Part shown: one piece after another, positions 15,938-24,103 of the stretch | Layout of the letters: every line of letters begins with the position of its first letter | How positions within the stretch are numbered: position 1 is the stretch's first letter | From: DASTPP01 sp035762175 | GTDB lineage: Bacteria > Myxococcota_A > Polyangia > Polyangiales > Polyangiaceae | NCBI GenBank assembly: GCA_035762175.1 | Contig: DASTPP010000170.1 | Span: 1-64,000 of the forward strand | Direction: 5' to 3' | DNA: 64,000 bases | The notes under the pieces: generated by a model | What the model was told of the DNA's origin: nothing | The model's database searches: none | What the model saw: only the letters and a program-made list of their open reading frames with translations | Translations under genes and position numbers: made by a program

Positions 15938-17392
15938 ATGATACTTCAGGGCGGTGCCTGCCGCGACGGCGCAACCGACACGCCGGGCGAGGCTGCGCCG
16001 ACGAGCCCGGGCGGGGTCGGGGGCCGAGGGGCGTCGGCGAATGCGGTTGACGGCTCCCTGAGCGAGCCGGCGAGTTCGAGCGGGGAGGCGGCGCTGGCGG
16101 GCTCGAGCGGCGAGGGGGCGCTGGCGGGTTCGAGCGTCGGGGGGCGCGCGGCAGTTCGGCCGGAGGGCGGCGGGGCCCCGGCGGCGCCGAGGCGCGCGCC
16201 GCTCTTTCGCGAGCGCGCGCTCGCCGCCCACCAGCGGGGCGACGTGCCGGCCGAGGTGCTGCGCGTCGCGCCCCCCTGGGCCACGTGGAGCATCGCCCTC
16301 AGTGCGCTGCTGATCGTGGGCGCGCTGCTGGCCGCCGCGTTCACGTCGATCGAGGTCACGTCGCTCGGCCGCGGCATTTTGCAGGCCAGCGGCTCGCCGC
16401 AGGTCTTGACGACGCAGGCGGCGGGGGCCGTGCAGGCGGTGGCGGTGCGGGCGGGCGAGCCGGTCGCGGCGGGGCAAGAGATCGTGCGGCTCACGTCGGC
16501 CACGTCGGCCGCGTCGCTGCTCGAGGCCTCGCGGCAGCTCGGGCTGGCCGAGCGGGGCCTCGAGGACTTCCGGTCGCGCCGCAAGCCGCGGTACGCCGAG
16601 CGCGCCCGGCACCTGCGCGCGCAGTCGGACGCGCTCGGGCAGCGGGCCGAGAGCGCGCGCCAGACGGTCGAGCGCATGGAGCGCAAGGCGAAGATGCTCG
16701 AGGGCCTGCGGCGCGAGTCGCTGGCGACGCCGCTGCAGTTCGAGGACGCGGCCGAGGAGGTCGCGGTGGCGCAGCGCGGGGCGCTCGCGGTCGAGCAAGA
16801 TCGGGCGCGGGTGCTCGACCAGCTCGCCTCGGTCGAGGCCGAGGCGGCGGCCGAAGAATGGAAGCTCGTCGCGCTGGCCGAGGGGGCGCGGGCGCGGCGC
16901 GACGGCCTCGAGCTCGAGCTGGAGGCGGCGGTGGTGAGGGCGCCGAGCGACGGGGTGATCGGGTCGATCTCGGTCAAGCCGGGCGACGCGGTGGCGGTCG
17001 GGGCGCCGGTCGGGCGGCTCATCCCGGCGGGGGCGCCGCGCGCGGCGGCCGTCTACCTGCCCGAGCGCGACCGGGCGTTCGTCGAGCCGGGCGCGGCGGT
17101 GCGGGTCGAGCTCGACCAGCTGCCGGCGTGGGAGTTCGGCGCGCTCAACGGCCGGGTGCTCCGCGTCGCGACCGAGATCGCGACGGCGCGCGACCTGCAA
17201 GACACCTTCGGCGACCACGTGCCGAGCCGCGAGCCGATGTACCGGGTCGACGTGGGCCTCGAGCAAGACGACGCGTACGCCCGGCTCGCGCCCCGGCTGC
17301 GGGCCGAGAGCCTGGCCGACGTGCGCTTCACGCTGCGGCGCCGGCGGGTGATCGCCGTGCTCTTCGAGCCGCTGCAGCGCTGGTGGCGCTGA
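15938..17392 (+). CDS. HlyD-family membrane-fusion (adaptor) protein
   Basis: A 484-residue periplasmic adaptor for peptide export. The first 85 residues are a disordered Gly/Ser/Ala tail. LFRERALAAHQRG then introduces the family, and one transmembrane helix follows at about 112-135 (WSIALSALLIVGALLAAAF). A lipoyl/biotinyl-like half lies at about 150-190 (AVRAGEPVAAGQEIVRL), a long coiled coil at about 195-310, the second lipoyl half at about 322-355 (VVRAPSDGVIGSISVKPGDAV) and a beta-barrel domain to the end. It precedes the peptidase/ABC exporter by 16 bp and presumably links it to the outer membrane. The N-terminal tail is long for the family, so the true start may be internal. Confidence 0.9.
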   Translation: MILQGGACRDGATDTPGEAAPTSPGGVGGRGASANAVDGSLSEPASSSGEAALAGSSGEGALAGSSVGGRAAVRPEGGGAPAAPRRAPLFRERALAAHQRGDVPAEVLRVAPPWATWSIALSALLIVGALLAAAFTSIEVTSLGRGILQASGSPQVLTTQAAGAVQAVAVRAGEPVAAGQEIVRLTSATSAASLLEASRQLGLAERGLEDFRSRRKPRYAERARHLRAQSDALGQRAESARQTVERMERKAKMLEGLRRESLATPLQFEDAAEEVAVAQRGALAVEQDRARVLDQLASVEAEAAAEEWKLVALAEGARARRDGLELELEAAVVRAPSDGVIGSISVKPGDAVAVGAPVGRLIPAGAPRAAAVYLPERDRAFVEPGAAVRVELDQLPAWEFGALNGRVLRVATEIATARDLQDTFGDHVPSREPMYRVDVGLEQDDAYARLAPRLRAESLADVRFTLRRRRVIAVLFEPLQRWWR

Positions 17393-17408
17393 CCCCCGCC
17401 CGGGCCCC

Positions 17409-19541
17409 ATGAAGGGACGCCGCACGCCGTTCGTCGCGCAGATGGAGGAGACCGAGTGCGGCGCCGCCTCGCTCGCGATGGTGCTCGGCCACTTCGGCCA
17501 CCACGCGAGCCTGGCCGAGCTGCGCGAGGCGTGCGGGGTGTCGCGCGACGGGGCGAGCGCGGCGGCGCTGGTGCGGGCGGCGCGCGAGCGGGGCCTGGAG
17601 GCCGCGGCGCACCGGGTCGAGCCCGAAGACTTGAGCGAGGGGCCCTTCCCGGCGATTTTGCACTGGGAGTTCAACCACTTCGTCGTGCTCACGGAGGTGA
17701 GCCGGCGCGGCCTGCACCTGCTCGACCCGGCGGTGGGGCCGCGGGTGGTGTCGCCGGCGCGGGCCGACGAGGCGTTCACGGGGGTGCGGCTCACGTTCTC
17801 GCCGGGGCCCGGGTTCCGGCGGCGTTCGCGGCCGGCGACGTCGTCGCGCTACCTGGGCGCGGTGCGCCGGGCGGCGGGGCCGCTGGCGCTCGCGACGCTG
17901 GCGGCGCTGGCGCTCGAGGCGCTGGGGCTCGCGCTGCCGGTCGCGTCGCAGGTGGCGATCGACTACGCGGTGCGGCCGCGGCAGGCGCGCTTCCTGCTGG
18001 CGCTCGGGGCGGCGCTCGCGGCGGCCGCGCTGCTGCGCTTCGTGCTCGCGCTCGCGCGCAACCGGGTGCTCGCCGGGCTGCGGGCGGCGCTCGACACGTG
18101 GATGGTCTCGGCCTTCGTCGGGCACCTGGTCGGGCTGCCGCTCGCGTTCTTCGGCCCCCGCAGCGCGGGCGACTTGGCGGCGCGCGCGCTCGGGCACGCG
18201 GCGGTGCGCAACGCGGTGCGCGACCTTTCGGTCGCGGCGCTCGGGGCGCTGCTCGTCGTCGCCTACGCGGCGCTGATGCTCGCCTACGACGTCGGGCTCG
18301 GCGCGCTCGTGGTCGGGCTGACGGCGCTGCGCGTCGCGGCGACGGCGCTCTGGCAGGCGCGGGCGCGCGACCCGGCGACCAACGAGGTCATCGCGCTGGC
18401 CCGCGAGGCGTCGGTGGTGGCCGAGTCGTTCTCGTCGCCCGAGGCGATCAAGGCGTTCGGCGTCGAGGCGAACATGGCGCGCCGCTACGCCGACTGCTCG
18501 ACCGACCGGTTCAACGCCGCGCTGGCGCGCGAGCGGGTCGAGCGCAACGTCGTGCGGCTGCAGCCGTGGTTCGACGCGCTCGTGCTGGCCGCGGTCTACG
18601 GCGTCGGCGGTTGGCGCGTGGCCTCCGGCCGGATGACCCTCGGCGTGCTCGCGTCGTTCGTGACGGTCTCGACGCTGCTCGCCGACCCGCTGCGGCAGGT
18701 GGTCGAGGCGGCGGCGGGGGTGCCGCGGCTGCGCCAGCTCTTGCGCCGCATGGACGACCTCTGGGACACCGCGCCGGAGCCCCGCGGCGCGCGGCGCCCG
18801 GGCGACGTCGCGGGCGCGATCGCGCTGCGCGGCGTGGCGCTGCGGCACGCCCGGGGCGCGCGGCCGGTGCTCGAGGGGGTCGACCTCGAGATCGCCGCCG
18901 GCGAGCGGGTCGCCGTCGTGGGCCCCTCGGGCTCGGGCAAGTCGACGCTGGCGATGGTCCTCTGCGGCCTGATCCCGCCGACGGCCGGGCGGGTCCTGCT
19001 CGACGGCGAAGACCTCGCCGGGCTCGACCCGGCGGAGGTGCGGGCGCGGGTGGCGTTCGTGCCCCCGGAGGCGGGCCACTTCGACGGCACGGTGCGCGAG
19101 AACGTGGCGCTCGGCGACGCCGAGCGGCCGCTCGCCGACGTCGAGGCCGCCGCGCGCATGGCCTGCGTCGACGCCGAGCTGAGGGCGCTGCCCGGCGGCT
19201 ACGACGCGCGCGTCGACGGCCGGGGGCTGACGCTCTCGGGCGGGCAGCGGCAGCGGCTCGCGCTCGCGCGCGCCTTCCTCAGGGCCCCGCGCGTGGTGGT
19301 GCTCGACGAGGCGACCTCGTCGCTCGACCCCGCGCTCGAGGCGCGCGTCTTCGCGAACCTGGCGGGCGCCGGCTGCACGCAGGTCGTCGTGACGCACCGG
19401 CCCCCGGCGATGCGCCTGGCCGACCGCATCGTCGTCCTTTCGGCCGGCCGCGTCGTGGACCAGGGCACCTACGACGCATTGCTGGGGCGCTGCGAGCTGT
19501 TTCGCGCGCTGATGCGGGCGCACGGCGAGGCGGCGCTGTGA
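17409..19541 (+). CDS. Peptidase-containing ABC transporter (C39 double-glycine exporter)
   Basis: A 710-residue half-transporter that cuts double-glycine leaders and exports the peptide. The N-terminal C39 protease has its full machinery: oxyanion Gln11, catalytic Cys17 (QMEETECGAASL), His90 (FNHFVVL) and Asp106 (LLDPAVG). A six-helix membrane domain spans about 155-440. The ATPase has Walker A GPSGSGKST (about residue 507), signature LSGGQRQRLALARA, Walker B VVVLDEATSSLD and the H-loop THRPP. It overlaps the next ABC gene by four bases (GTGA). With the double-glycine peptide at 23817 it forms a complete maturation/export pair. I am highly confident of the family. Confidence 0.95.
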   Translation: MKGRRTPFVAQMEETECGAASLAMVLGHFGHHASLAELREACGVSRDGASAAALVRAARERGLEAAAHRVEPEDLSEGPFPAILHWEFNHFVVLTEVSRRGLHLLDPAVGPRVVSPARADEAFTGVRLTFSPGPGFRRRSRPATSSRYLGAVRRAAGPLALATLAALALEALGLALPVASQVAIDYAVRPRQARFLLALGAALAAAALLRFVLALARNRVLAGLRAALDTWMVSAFVGHLVGLPLAFFGPRSAGDLAARALGHAAVRNAVRDLSVAALGALLVVAYAALMLAYDVGLGALVVGLTALRVAATALWQARARDPATNEVIALAREASVVAESFSSPEAIKAFGVEANMARRYADCSTDRFNAALARERVERNVVRLQPWFDALVLAAVYGVGGWRVASGRMTLGVLASFVTVSTLLADPLRQVVEAAAGVPRLRQLLRRMDDLWDTAPEPRGARRPGDVAGAIALRGVALRHARGARPVLEGVDLEIAAGERVAVVGPSGSGKSTLAMVLCGLIPPTAGRVLLDGEDLAGLDPAEVRARVAFVPPEAGHFDGTVRENVALGDAERPLADVEAAARMACVDAELRALPGGYDARVDGRGLTLSGGQRQRLALARAFLRAPRVVVLDEATSSLDPALEARVFANLAGAGCTQVVVTHRPPAMRLADRIVVLSAGRVVDQGTYDALLGRCELFRALMRAHGEAAL

Positions 19542-21523
19542 CGGCCGGGGGGGCGGGGGCGCGCGCGGCCGTCGCGCCGCTGCGCGAGCTGCTGGGCCGG
19601 CGCGGGGTCAGGGTCGCGGGGCAGGCGCTCGTCGAAGAGTGCGGGGGCGACCTCACGATCGCATCGATGGCCGAATGCCTCCGGCGCCGCGGCCTGCGGG
19701 CGCGCCTCGTGGCGCTGCGGGCGGGCGACCTCGCGCTGCTCGGCGAGACCCTCGTCGAGCTGCGCGACGGGTCGGTCGGGCTGCTGCGGGCGGGCGGGCG
19801 GGGGCGCTTCTGGGTCGAGCACGGGGGCGGCACGGTGGCGGTGACGGCGGCCCGCGCGGGCGAGCTCTTGGGGGGCCTCGCGGTCGAGCTCGCCGACGAG
19901 TGGCCGGCGTCGGGCACGCTCTTCGCCCGCGCCCTGCGGCAGTGTGCCGAGCGGCCGTCGCTGCGCGTGGCGGCCTCGCTCTACGTCCTGGCGCTCGGGG
20001 CGGCGGGGGCGGTCGGCTACGCCACGCCGGCGGTCGTGCGCGCGGCGGTCGACCGCGCCATCCCCGAGGGGGCGGCGCGCACGCTCGCGGCGCTCGTGGC
20101 CGCGCTGGCGACCCTCGCCACGCTGCAGGCGCTCGTCGGCAACCTGGCCGACCGGGCGGTGCTCTACCTCGAGACGCGGCTCTCGGCGGCGGCGTGCCGG
20201 GGCGTCTTCGAGCACTACCTCTCGCTGCCGCTGCCGGCGCTGCAGCAGTGCACCGCGGGGCGCGCCTACCAGGCGCTCGAGGCGGCGGCGGCGTTCGTGC
20301 GGGGCGCGGTGCGGCAGGCGCTGGGGGGCGCGATCGAACTGCTGCTCGCGGTCGGCTACCTGTTCTGGGCCGCGGCGCTCGCGCCGCCGGTCGCGGCGGG
20401 GCTCGCGGCGGCGTACGGCGGCTTGCTGCTCGCGGCGGCGGCGTGGTCGTACCCGGCGGCGCGGCGGCGGCGCGAGGTGATCGACGCGTCGACCGAGCAG
20501 AGCGACCGGCTCGTCGAGCTCGTGCGGCGCATCGCCACGGTGCGCGCCGAGGCGGCCGAGGGCTGGGCCGTCGACCGCTGGGCGAGGTCGCAGCGGTCCG
20601 AGCAGCGCGCCTCGCTGCGGCAAGACCTGTCGGCGGCGCTGCTGAACGAGCTCGTGGCGCTGGTCGGTGGCCTCGCGCTCGGGGCGAGCGTGCTCTGGGC
20701 CTCGTGGGCGTGCCTGTCGGGGGGCCGGTCGCTCGGCGACTTCTTCGCCATCGCGGCCGCGGCGTCGGCGGCGTCGGCGTCGGGCGGCCGCCTCGCCCTG
20801 ATCGTCGCCGGCGCGGGGCCGCTGCTCACGCAGGCCCGCGCGGTCGACGAAGCGCTCGCGCGCCAGCCGGGGCCGCCGTCGCCGGGGCCGGGGCCGGGGC
20901 CGGGCGGCTCGGCGGCCGGGCCGCGTCCCGAGCGCGGCATCGTCGTCGACCGGGCGTGGTTCCGCTACGGCGATGACGCGCCCTGGATCATCGAAGACTT
21001 CTCGCTGTCGGTCCCGGCCGGCGCGGTCCACATGATTCGGTGGCCCTCCGGGCGCGGCAAGAGCACGCTCTTGCGGCTCATCGCGGGGCTGTACGCGCCG
21101 GCGCGCGGGGCGGTCACGGTCCAGGGGCTCGACGCGCAGCTGGCGCGGCACCTGGTGGCCTACGTGCCGCAGGGCTGCGCGCTGCTGGCGGGGTCAGTCC
21201 GGTCGAACCTGCGGGCGCTCTCGGGCGACGCGCCGCACGGGCGGCTGATGGAGGCGGCCGAGGCGACGGGGCTCAGGGCGGTGGTCGAGGCCTGGCCGAT
21301 GGGCTTCGATACCATCATCGCCGCGCGCGGCGGCAACCTGTCGAGCGGCCAGCAGCAGCTCGTCGTCTTGACGGCCGCGCTCGCCTCGGCCCGCCCGGTC
21401 TTGCTGCTCGACGAGGCGACGACCCACCTCGACCTCATCTTGCGGGCCCGCCTCGCGCGCTCGCCGCTGCTTTCGGGCCGAACCATCGTCAACGTGGTTC
21501 ACGCGGACGAGGCCGCGCCCTAG
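19538..21523 (+). CDS. Second ABC transporter with degenerate C39-like domain
   Basis: A 661-residue half-transporter. Residues 1-130 look like a C39 fold without catalytic Cys or His (EECGGDLTIASMAECLRRRG occupies the active-site region), so it may only bind leaders. Membrane helices span about 145-430. A Pro/Gly linker (PSPGPGPGPGG) precedes the ATPase, whose Walker A is WPSGRGKST with the usual first Gly replaced by Trp. The signature is LSSGQQQLVVLTAALA and Walker B is LLLDEATTHLD. It is translated from GTG overlapping the previous stop, and the two probably form a heterodimer, as in NHLP-type bacteriocin exporters. Confidence 0.9.
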   Translation: MTAGGAGARAAVAPLRELLGRRGVRVAGQALVEECGGDLTIASMAECLRRRGLRARLVALRAGDLALLGETLVELRDGSVGLLRAGGRGRFWVEHGGGTVAVTAARAGELLGGLAVELADEWPASGTLFARALRQCAERPSLRVAASLYVLALGAAGAVGYATPAVVRAAVDRAIPEGAARTLAALVAALATLATLQALVGNLADRAVLYLETRLSAAACRGVFEHYLSLPLPALQQCTAGRAYQALEAAAAFVRGAVRQALGGAIELLLAVGYLFWAAALAPPVAAGLAAAYGGLLLAAAAWSYPAARRRREVIDASTEQSDRLVELVRRIATVRAEAAEGWAVDRWARSQRSEQRASLRQDLSAALLNELVALVGGLALGASVLWASWACLSGGRSLGDFFAIAAAASAASASGGRLALIVAGAGPLLTQARAVDEALARQPGPPSPGPGPGPGGSAAGPRPERGIVVDRAWFRYGDDAPWIIEDFSLSVPAGAVHMIRWPSGRGKSTLLRLIAGLYAPARGAVTVQGLDAQLARHLVAYVPQGCALLAGSVRSNLRALSGDAPHGRLMEAAEATGLRAVVEAWPMGFDTIIAARGGNLSSGQQQLVVLTAALASARPVLLLDEATTHLDLILRARLARSPLLSGRTIVNVVHADEAAP

Positions 21524-21562
21524 CCTCGCGCCCCCCGGGAGGGTAGAGAGAAGCCGACCCCC

Positions 21563-22579
21563 ATGCTGATCAGCGCCTGCCTGATCGTCCGTGACGAAGA
21601 GCGCCTGCTCGCGCGCTGCGTGCGCCGGCTGCGGGGCGCGTACGACGAGCTGTGCGTGGTCGACACCGGCTCGACCGACCGCACGGCCGAGGTCGCGCGC
21701 CGGCTCGGCGCCGCGGTCGAGCGCACGACCGAGTGCAACGGGCCCGACGGTAAAATCCTAGACTTCTCGGCCGCGCGCAACGCGGCGCTGGCGATGGCGC
21801 GCGGCGAGTGGGTCCTGTCGATCGACGCCGACGAGGTGGTCGAGCCCGGCGGCGCCGCGCGCATCCGGCGCGCCGTCCGCCGGACCGACGCGCCCGGGCT
21901 GCGCGTGACCCTGCGCGACGGCGCGATCACCTGGCGGGCGACCCGCCTCTTCCGCAACGACCCGCGGCACCGCTACGTCGGCCGCGTGCACGAGGGGGTG
22001 CGCTTCCCGCCCGGCTCGCCGCCGGTGCGCGACGCGCCCGGGGTGGTCTTCCGCCACCTGCCCGACAAGCGAGACAAAGAGGGGTCGAACGAGCGCAACC
22101 TGCGGCTGTGCGAAGCCGAGGTGCGCGACGCGCCGGGCAGCGCGCGAGCGCTCTTCTACCTGGCCAACGAGCTGCGCCTGGCGGGCCGGTACGACGAAGC
22201 CGTCGCGCGCTACGAGCAGCAACTCGCGCTCGGCGGCGGCTGGCCGACCGAGCGCTACCGCGCGGCGCACTGCGTCGCGACGTGCCGCTTCGCGCAGGGC
22301 CGCCACGGCGAGGCGATCGACGCGGGGCTGCGCGCGCTGCGGCTCGACCCGCGCTACGCCGAGACCCATTGCGTCGTCGGCGACGCGTACTTCGCGCTCG
22401 GCGAGTACGAGTTCGCGCGCCAGTGGTACAAGAGCGCCCTGGCCTGCGGTGCGCCGCCGGCCGACAGCCCCATGTTCGTCATGGCCGTCGCCTACGACCG
22501 CTACCCGCGCGCCAAGATCCGCGCCTGCGAGCGGCGGCTGCGCGAGCGGCGGGCCGCGCGCCGCGAGGGGGGGCCTTGA
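21563..22579 (+). CDS. Family 2 glycosyltransferase with TPR domain (SunS-like architecture)
   Basis: A 338-residue protein. The GT-A domain (residues 1-190) has LISACLIVRDEERLLARC, VVDTGSTDRTAEVA and the metal-binding DxD-like SIDADEV, followed by VGRVHEG, typical of the SunS/WaaE group. The C-terminal half (about 200-315) has TPR-like helical repeats (SARALFYLANELRLAGRYDEAVARY). SunS itself glycosylates the peptide sublancin. The position between exporter genes and the precursor peptide makes peptide glycosylation plausible here, but glycosylation of another product is possible. The gene starts 40 bp after the ABC gene, and its stop overlaps the next start. Confidence 0.88.
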   Translation: MLISACLIVRDEERLLARCVRRLRGAYDELCVVDTGSTDRTAEVARRLGAAVERTTECNGPDGKILDFSAARNAALAMARGEWVLSIDADEVVEPGGAARIRRAVRRTDAPGLRVTLRDGAITWRATRLFRNDPRHRYVGRVHEGVRFPPGSPPVRDAPGVVFRHLPDKRDKEGSNERNLRLCEAEVRDAPGSARALFYLANELRLAGRYDEAVARYEQQLALGGGWPTERYRAAHCVATCRFAQGRHGEAIDAGLRALRLDPRYAETHCVVGDAYFALGEYEFARQWYKSALACGAPPADSPMFVMAVAYDRYPRAKIRACERRLRERRAARREGGP

Positions 22580-23643
22580 CGGGGGTGCGCGTCGTCGTCG
22601 TCGGCGGCGGCGACCTCGGGGTGCGCGTCGCGTGCGCGCTCGCGGCCGAGCCCTGGGTCTCGCGGGTCGTGCTCGTCGCGCGCCGCGAGCGCGAGGGGGC
22701 GGCGCGGGCCTTCTTCGCCGCCGCCTGCGGCCCGGCGCCGGTCGCGCCGGCGGCGCTCGACGCGCTCGAGACCGAGCGGCTGCACGAGCTGCTCGACCGC
22801 GAGCGCGCCGGCCTCATCATGCAGTGCGCGAGCCTGCTCTCGCCCTGGGCGCTGCACGGCCGGCACGACCCGGCGACCCGGGCGCTGCGCGCGGCCGGCT
22901 TCGCCGCGCAGCTGCCGGCGCAACTGCCCATCGCCCGGTCGGTCGCGCGCGCCGCCTCGCAGTGCCGCTCGCCCGCGCCGGTCGTCAATTGCTCGTACCC
23001 CGACGTCGTCAACCCGGTGCTCGCCGCGGGGGGGCTCGCCCCCCTCGCCGGCGTCGGCAACGCCGGCATGATCGCCGGCGTGGCTCGGGCCGCGCTCAAC
23101 GCCAGGGGGGGGGCCGGCCTCGTGCGGGTGCTCGCCCACCACGGCCACGTCACGGCCTCGATGACCGCCGACCCCTCGCTCTGCCGCGGCCTCGAGCCGC
23201 GCGTCTACCTCGGCGAGGGCGGCGCGCGCGAAGACGGCCTCGCCTTCGCGGGGCCGCCGCTCGCCTCGTCACGCGAACTCAACGCGCTCACGGCGGCGCA
23301 CGCCCTCGCCGTGCTGCGCGCGCTGGCGGGCGGCGGCCCCGAGCTGCGAACCTCGGTGCCCGGGCCGCTCGGCCTGCCGGGCGGCTACCCGGTGCGAATC
23401 GCCGGCGGGCGGCTCGCGCTCGACCTCCCGCCGGGCCTGCCGCTCGCCGAGGCGACGGCGCTGCAGCGCCGGTACGCCACGCTCGACGGCGTCGAGGCCA
23501 TCGCGGGCGACGGCACGGTGACCTTCACCGAGGCGGCGCGCGAGCGGCTCGCCTCGCTCGACCCGGGCCTCGCCTCCCCCCTGCACCCCGACGAGGCGCT
23601 CGAACGCCACCGCCGCCTCGAGCGCTTCGTCGCCGCCCCTTGA
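22576..23643 (+). CDS. Rossmann-fold dehydrogenase, malate/lactate- or saccharopine-dehydrogenase-like
   Basis: A 355-residue protein, probably started by TTG overlapping the previous stop (TTGA); GTG at 22585 is an alternative. The N-terminus has a dinucleotide-binding glycine motif, VVVVGGGDLGVRVACALA. The middle contains VVNCSYPDVVNPVLAAGG and GVGNAGMI, reminiscent of the substrate region of malate/lactate dehydrogenases (N-x-P-D-x-x-N). It ends in a helical region. It would oxidise or reduce a hydroxy or keto group on a sugar or peptide-derived intermediate of this locus; the substrate is unknown. It is the last gene of the exporter operon. Confidence 0.7.
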   Translation: MTGVRVVVVGGGDLGVRVACALAAEPWVSRVVLVARREREGAARAFFAAACGPAPVAPAALDALETERLHELLDRERAGLIMQCASLLSPWALHGRHDPATRALRAAGFAAQLPAQLPIARSVARAASQCRSPAPVVNCSYPDVVNPVLAAGGLAPLAGVGNAGMIAGVARAALNARGGAGLVRVLAHHGHVTASMTADPSLCRGLEPRVYLGEGGAREDGLAFAGPPLASSRELNALTAAHALAVLRALAGGGPELRTSVPGPLGLPGGYPVRIAGGRLALDLPPGLPLAEATALQRRYATLDGVEAIAGDGTVTFTEAARERLASLDPGLASPLHPDEALERHRRLERFVAAP

Positions 23644-23816
23644 GCCGCCGCCCCCCCGCTTCGGCCGGGCTCGGTCGTGCCGCCCCCCGGCGTCCCAGGC
23701 GCCCGTACGCCCGCTGCCGCGGCGACGTTTCTAGCTTGCCGGGCCCGGCGATTGTTGCGACCTTAAGGCCCGGGCCAGCGAAGCCGGCCGCGCCGAACCT
23801 ACTAGGAGCAATAACC

Positions 23817-23960
23817 ATGAAGACCACGCCCAAGAAGAAGGCTCAGAAGACGACCACGAAGCAGCCGAAGAAGCAGCTCGACACGTTGTCGCTCTACGAT
23901 CTCGAGCTCGTCAACGGCGGCGTCCGCAGCCCCGGCTCGGGCACCAAAGACATCAACTAG
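23817..23960 (+). CDS. Double-glycine leader precursor peptide
   Basis: A 47-residue peptide. The leader is Lys/Thr-rich (MKTTPKKKAQKTTTKQPKKQ) and then has the classic C39 recognition pattern LSLYDLELVNGG ending at residue 35. Cleavage after GG would leave a 12-residue core, VRSPGSGTKDIN, with no Cys, two Ser, one Thr, one Lys, one Asp and one Asn. A good ribosome site (TAGGAG) sits 8-9 bases before the ATG, and a strong terminator follows. It lies between the exporter operon and the asparagine-synthetase-like gene. It is likely the substrate of the C39 exporter and the modifying enzymes. Codon use differs from its neighbours because of the many AAG codons. Confidence 0.9.
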   Translation: MKTTPKKKAQKTTTKQPKKQLDTLSLYDLELVNGGVRSPGSGTKDIN

Positions 23961-24035
23961 AACGGGCCCCGGGCGGCCCGAGCGCCTCGACGCCCGCTCG
24001 GCGTCTGGCCGGGGCGCCCTGGCGCCTTGGCGAAG

Positions 24036-24064
24036 AGAAGGGCGCCGTCCGCCCTTCTTTTTCT
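24036..24064 (+). terminator. Rho-independent terminator after the precursor peptide
   Basis: AGAAGGGCG (24036-24044) pairs with CGCCCTTCT (24050-24058) across a 5-nt loop. A T-rich tail follows (TTTTTCTCTTTG). It isolates the precursor as a short, presumably abundant transcript. Confidence 0.85.
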
Positions 24065-24103
24065 CTTTGTACGGCAGGCGTGTTGGGGTTGACATCTGCG
24101 CCC

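Noticed and set aside
17456..21523. Open frame of 1355 codons apparently joining both ABC transporters
   Set aside because: Its first two-thirds is low-complexity sequence in the wrong frame. Only the last part (19538-21523) is a real gene.
23817..23960. Reading the precursor as a typical lasso peptide
   Set aside because: No McjB-type protease or RRE gene is seen, and the core has neither the usual small N-terminal residue nor Asp/Glu at position 7-9. The leader is instead of the double-glycine type.
24089..24094. TTGACA as a promoter for the asparagine-synthetase-like gene
   Set aside because: No -10 element follows at suitable distance before the start codon; the consensus -35 may be chance.
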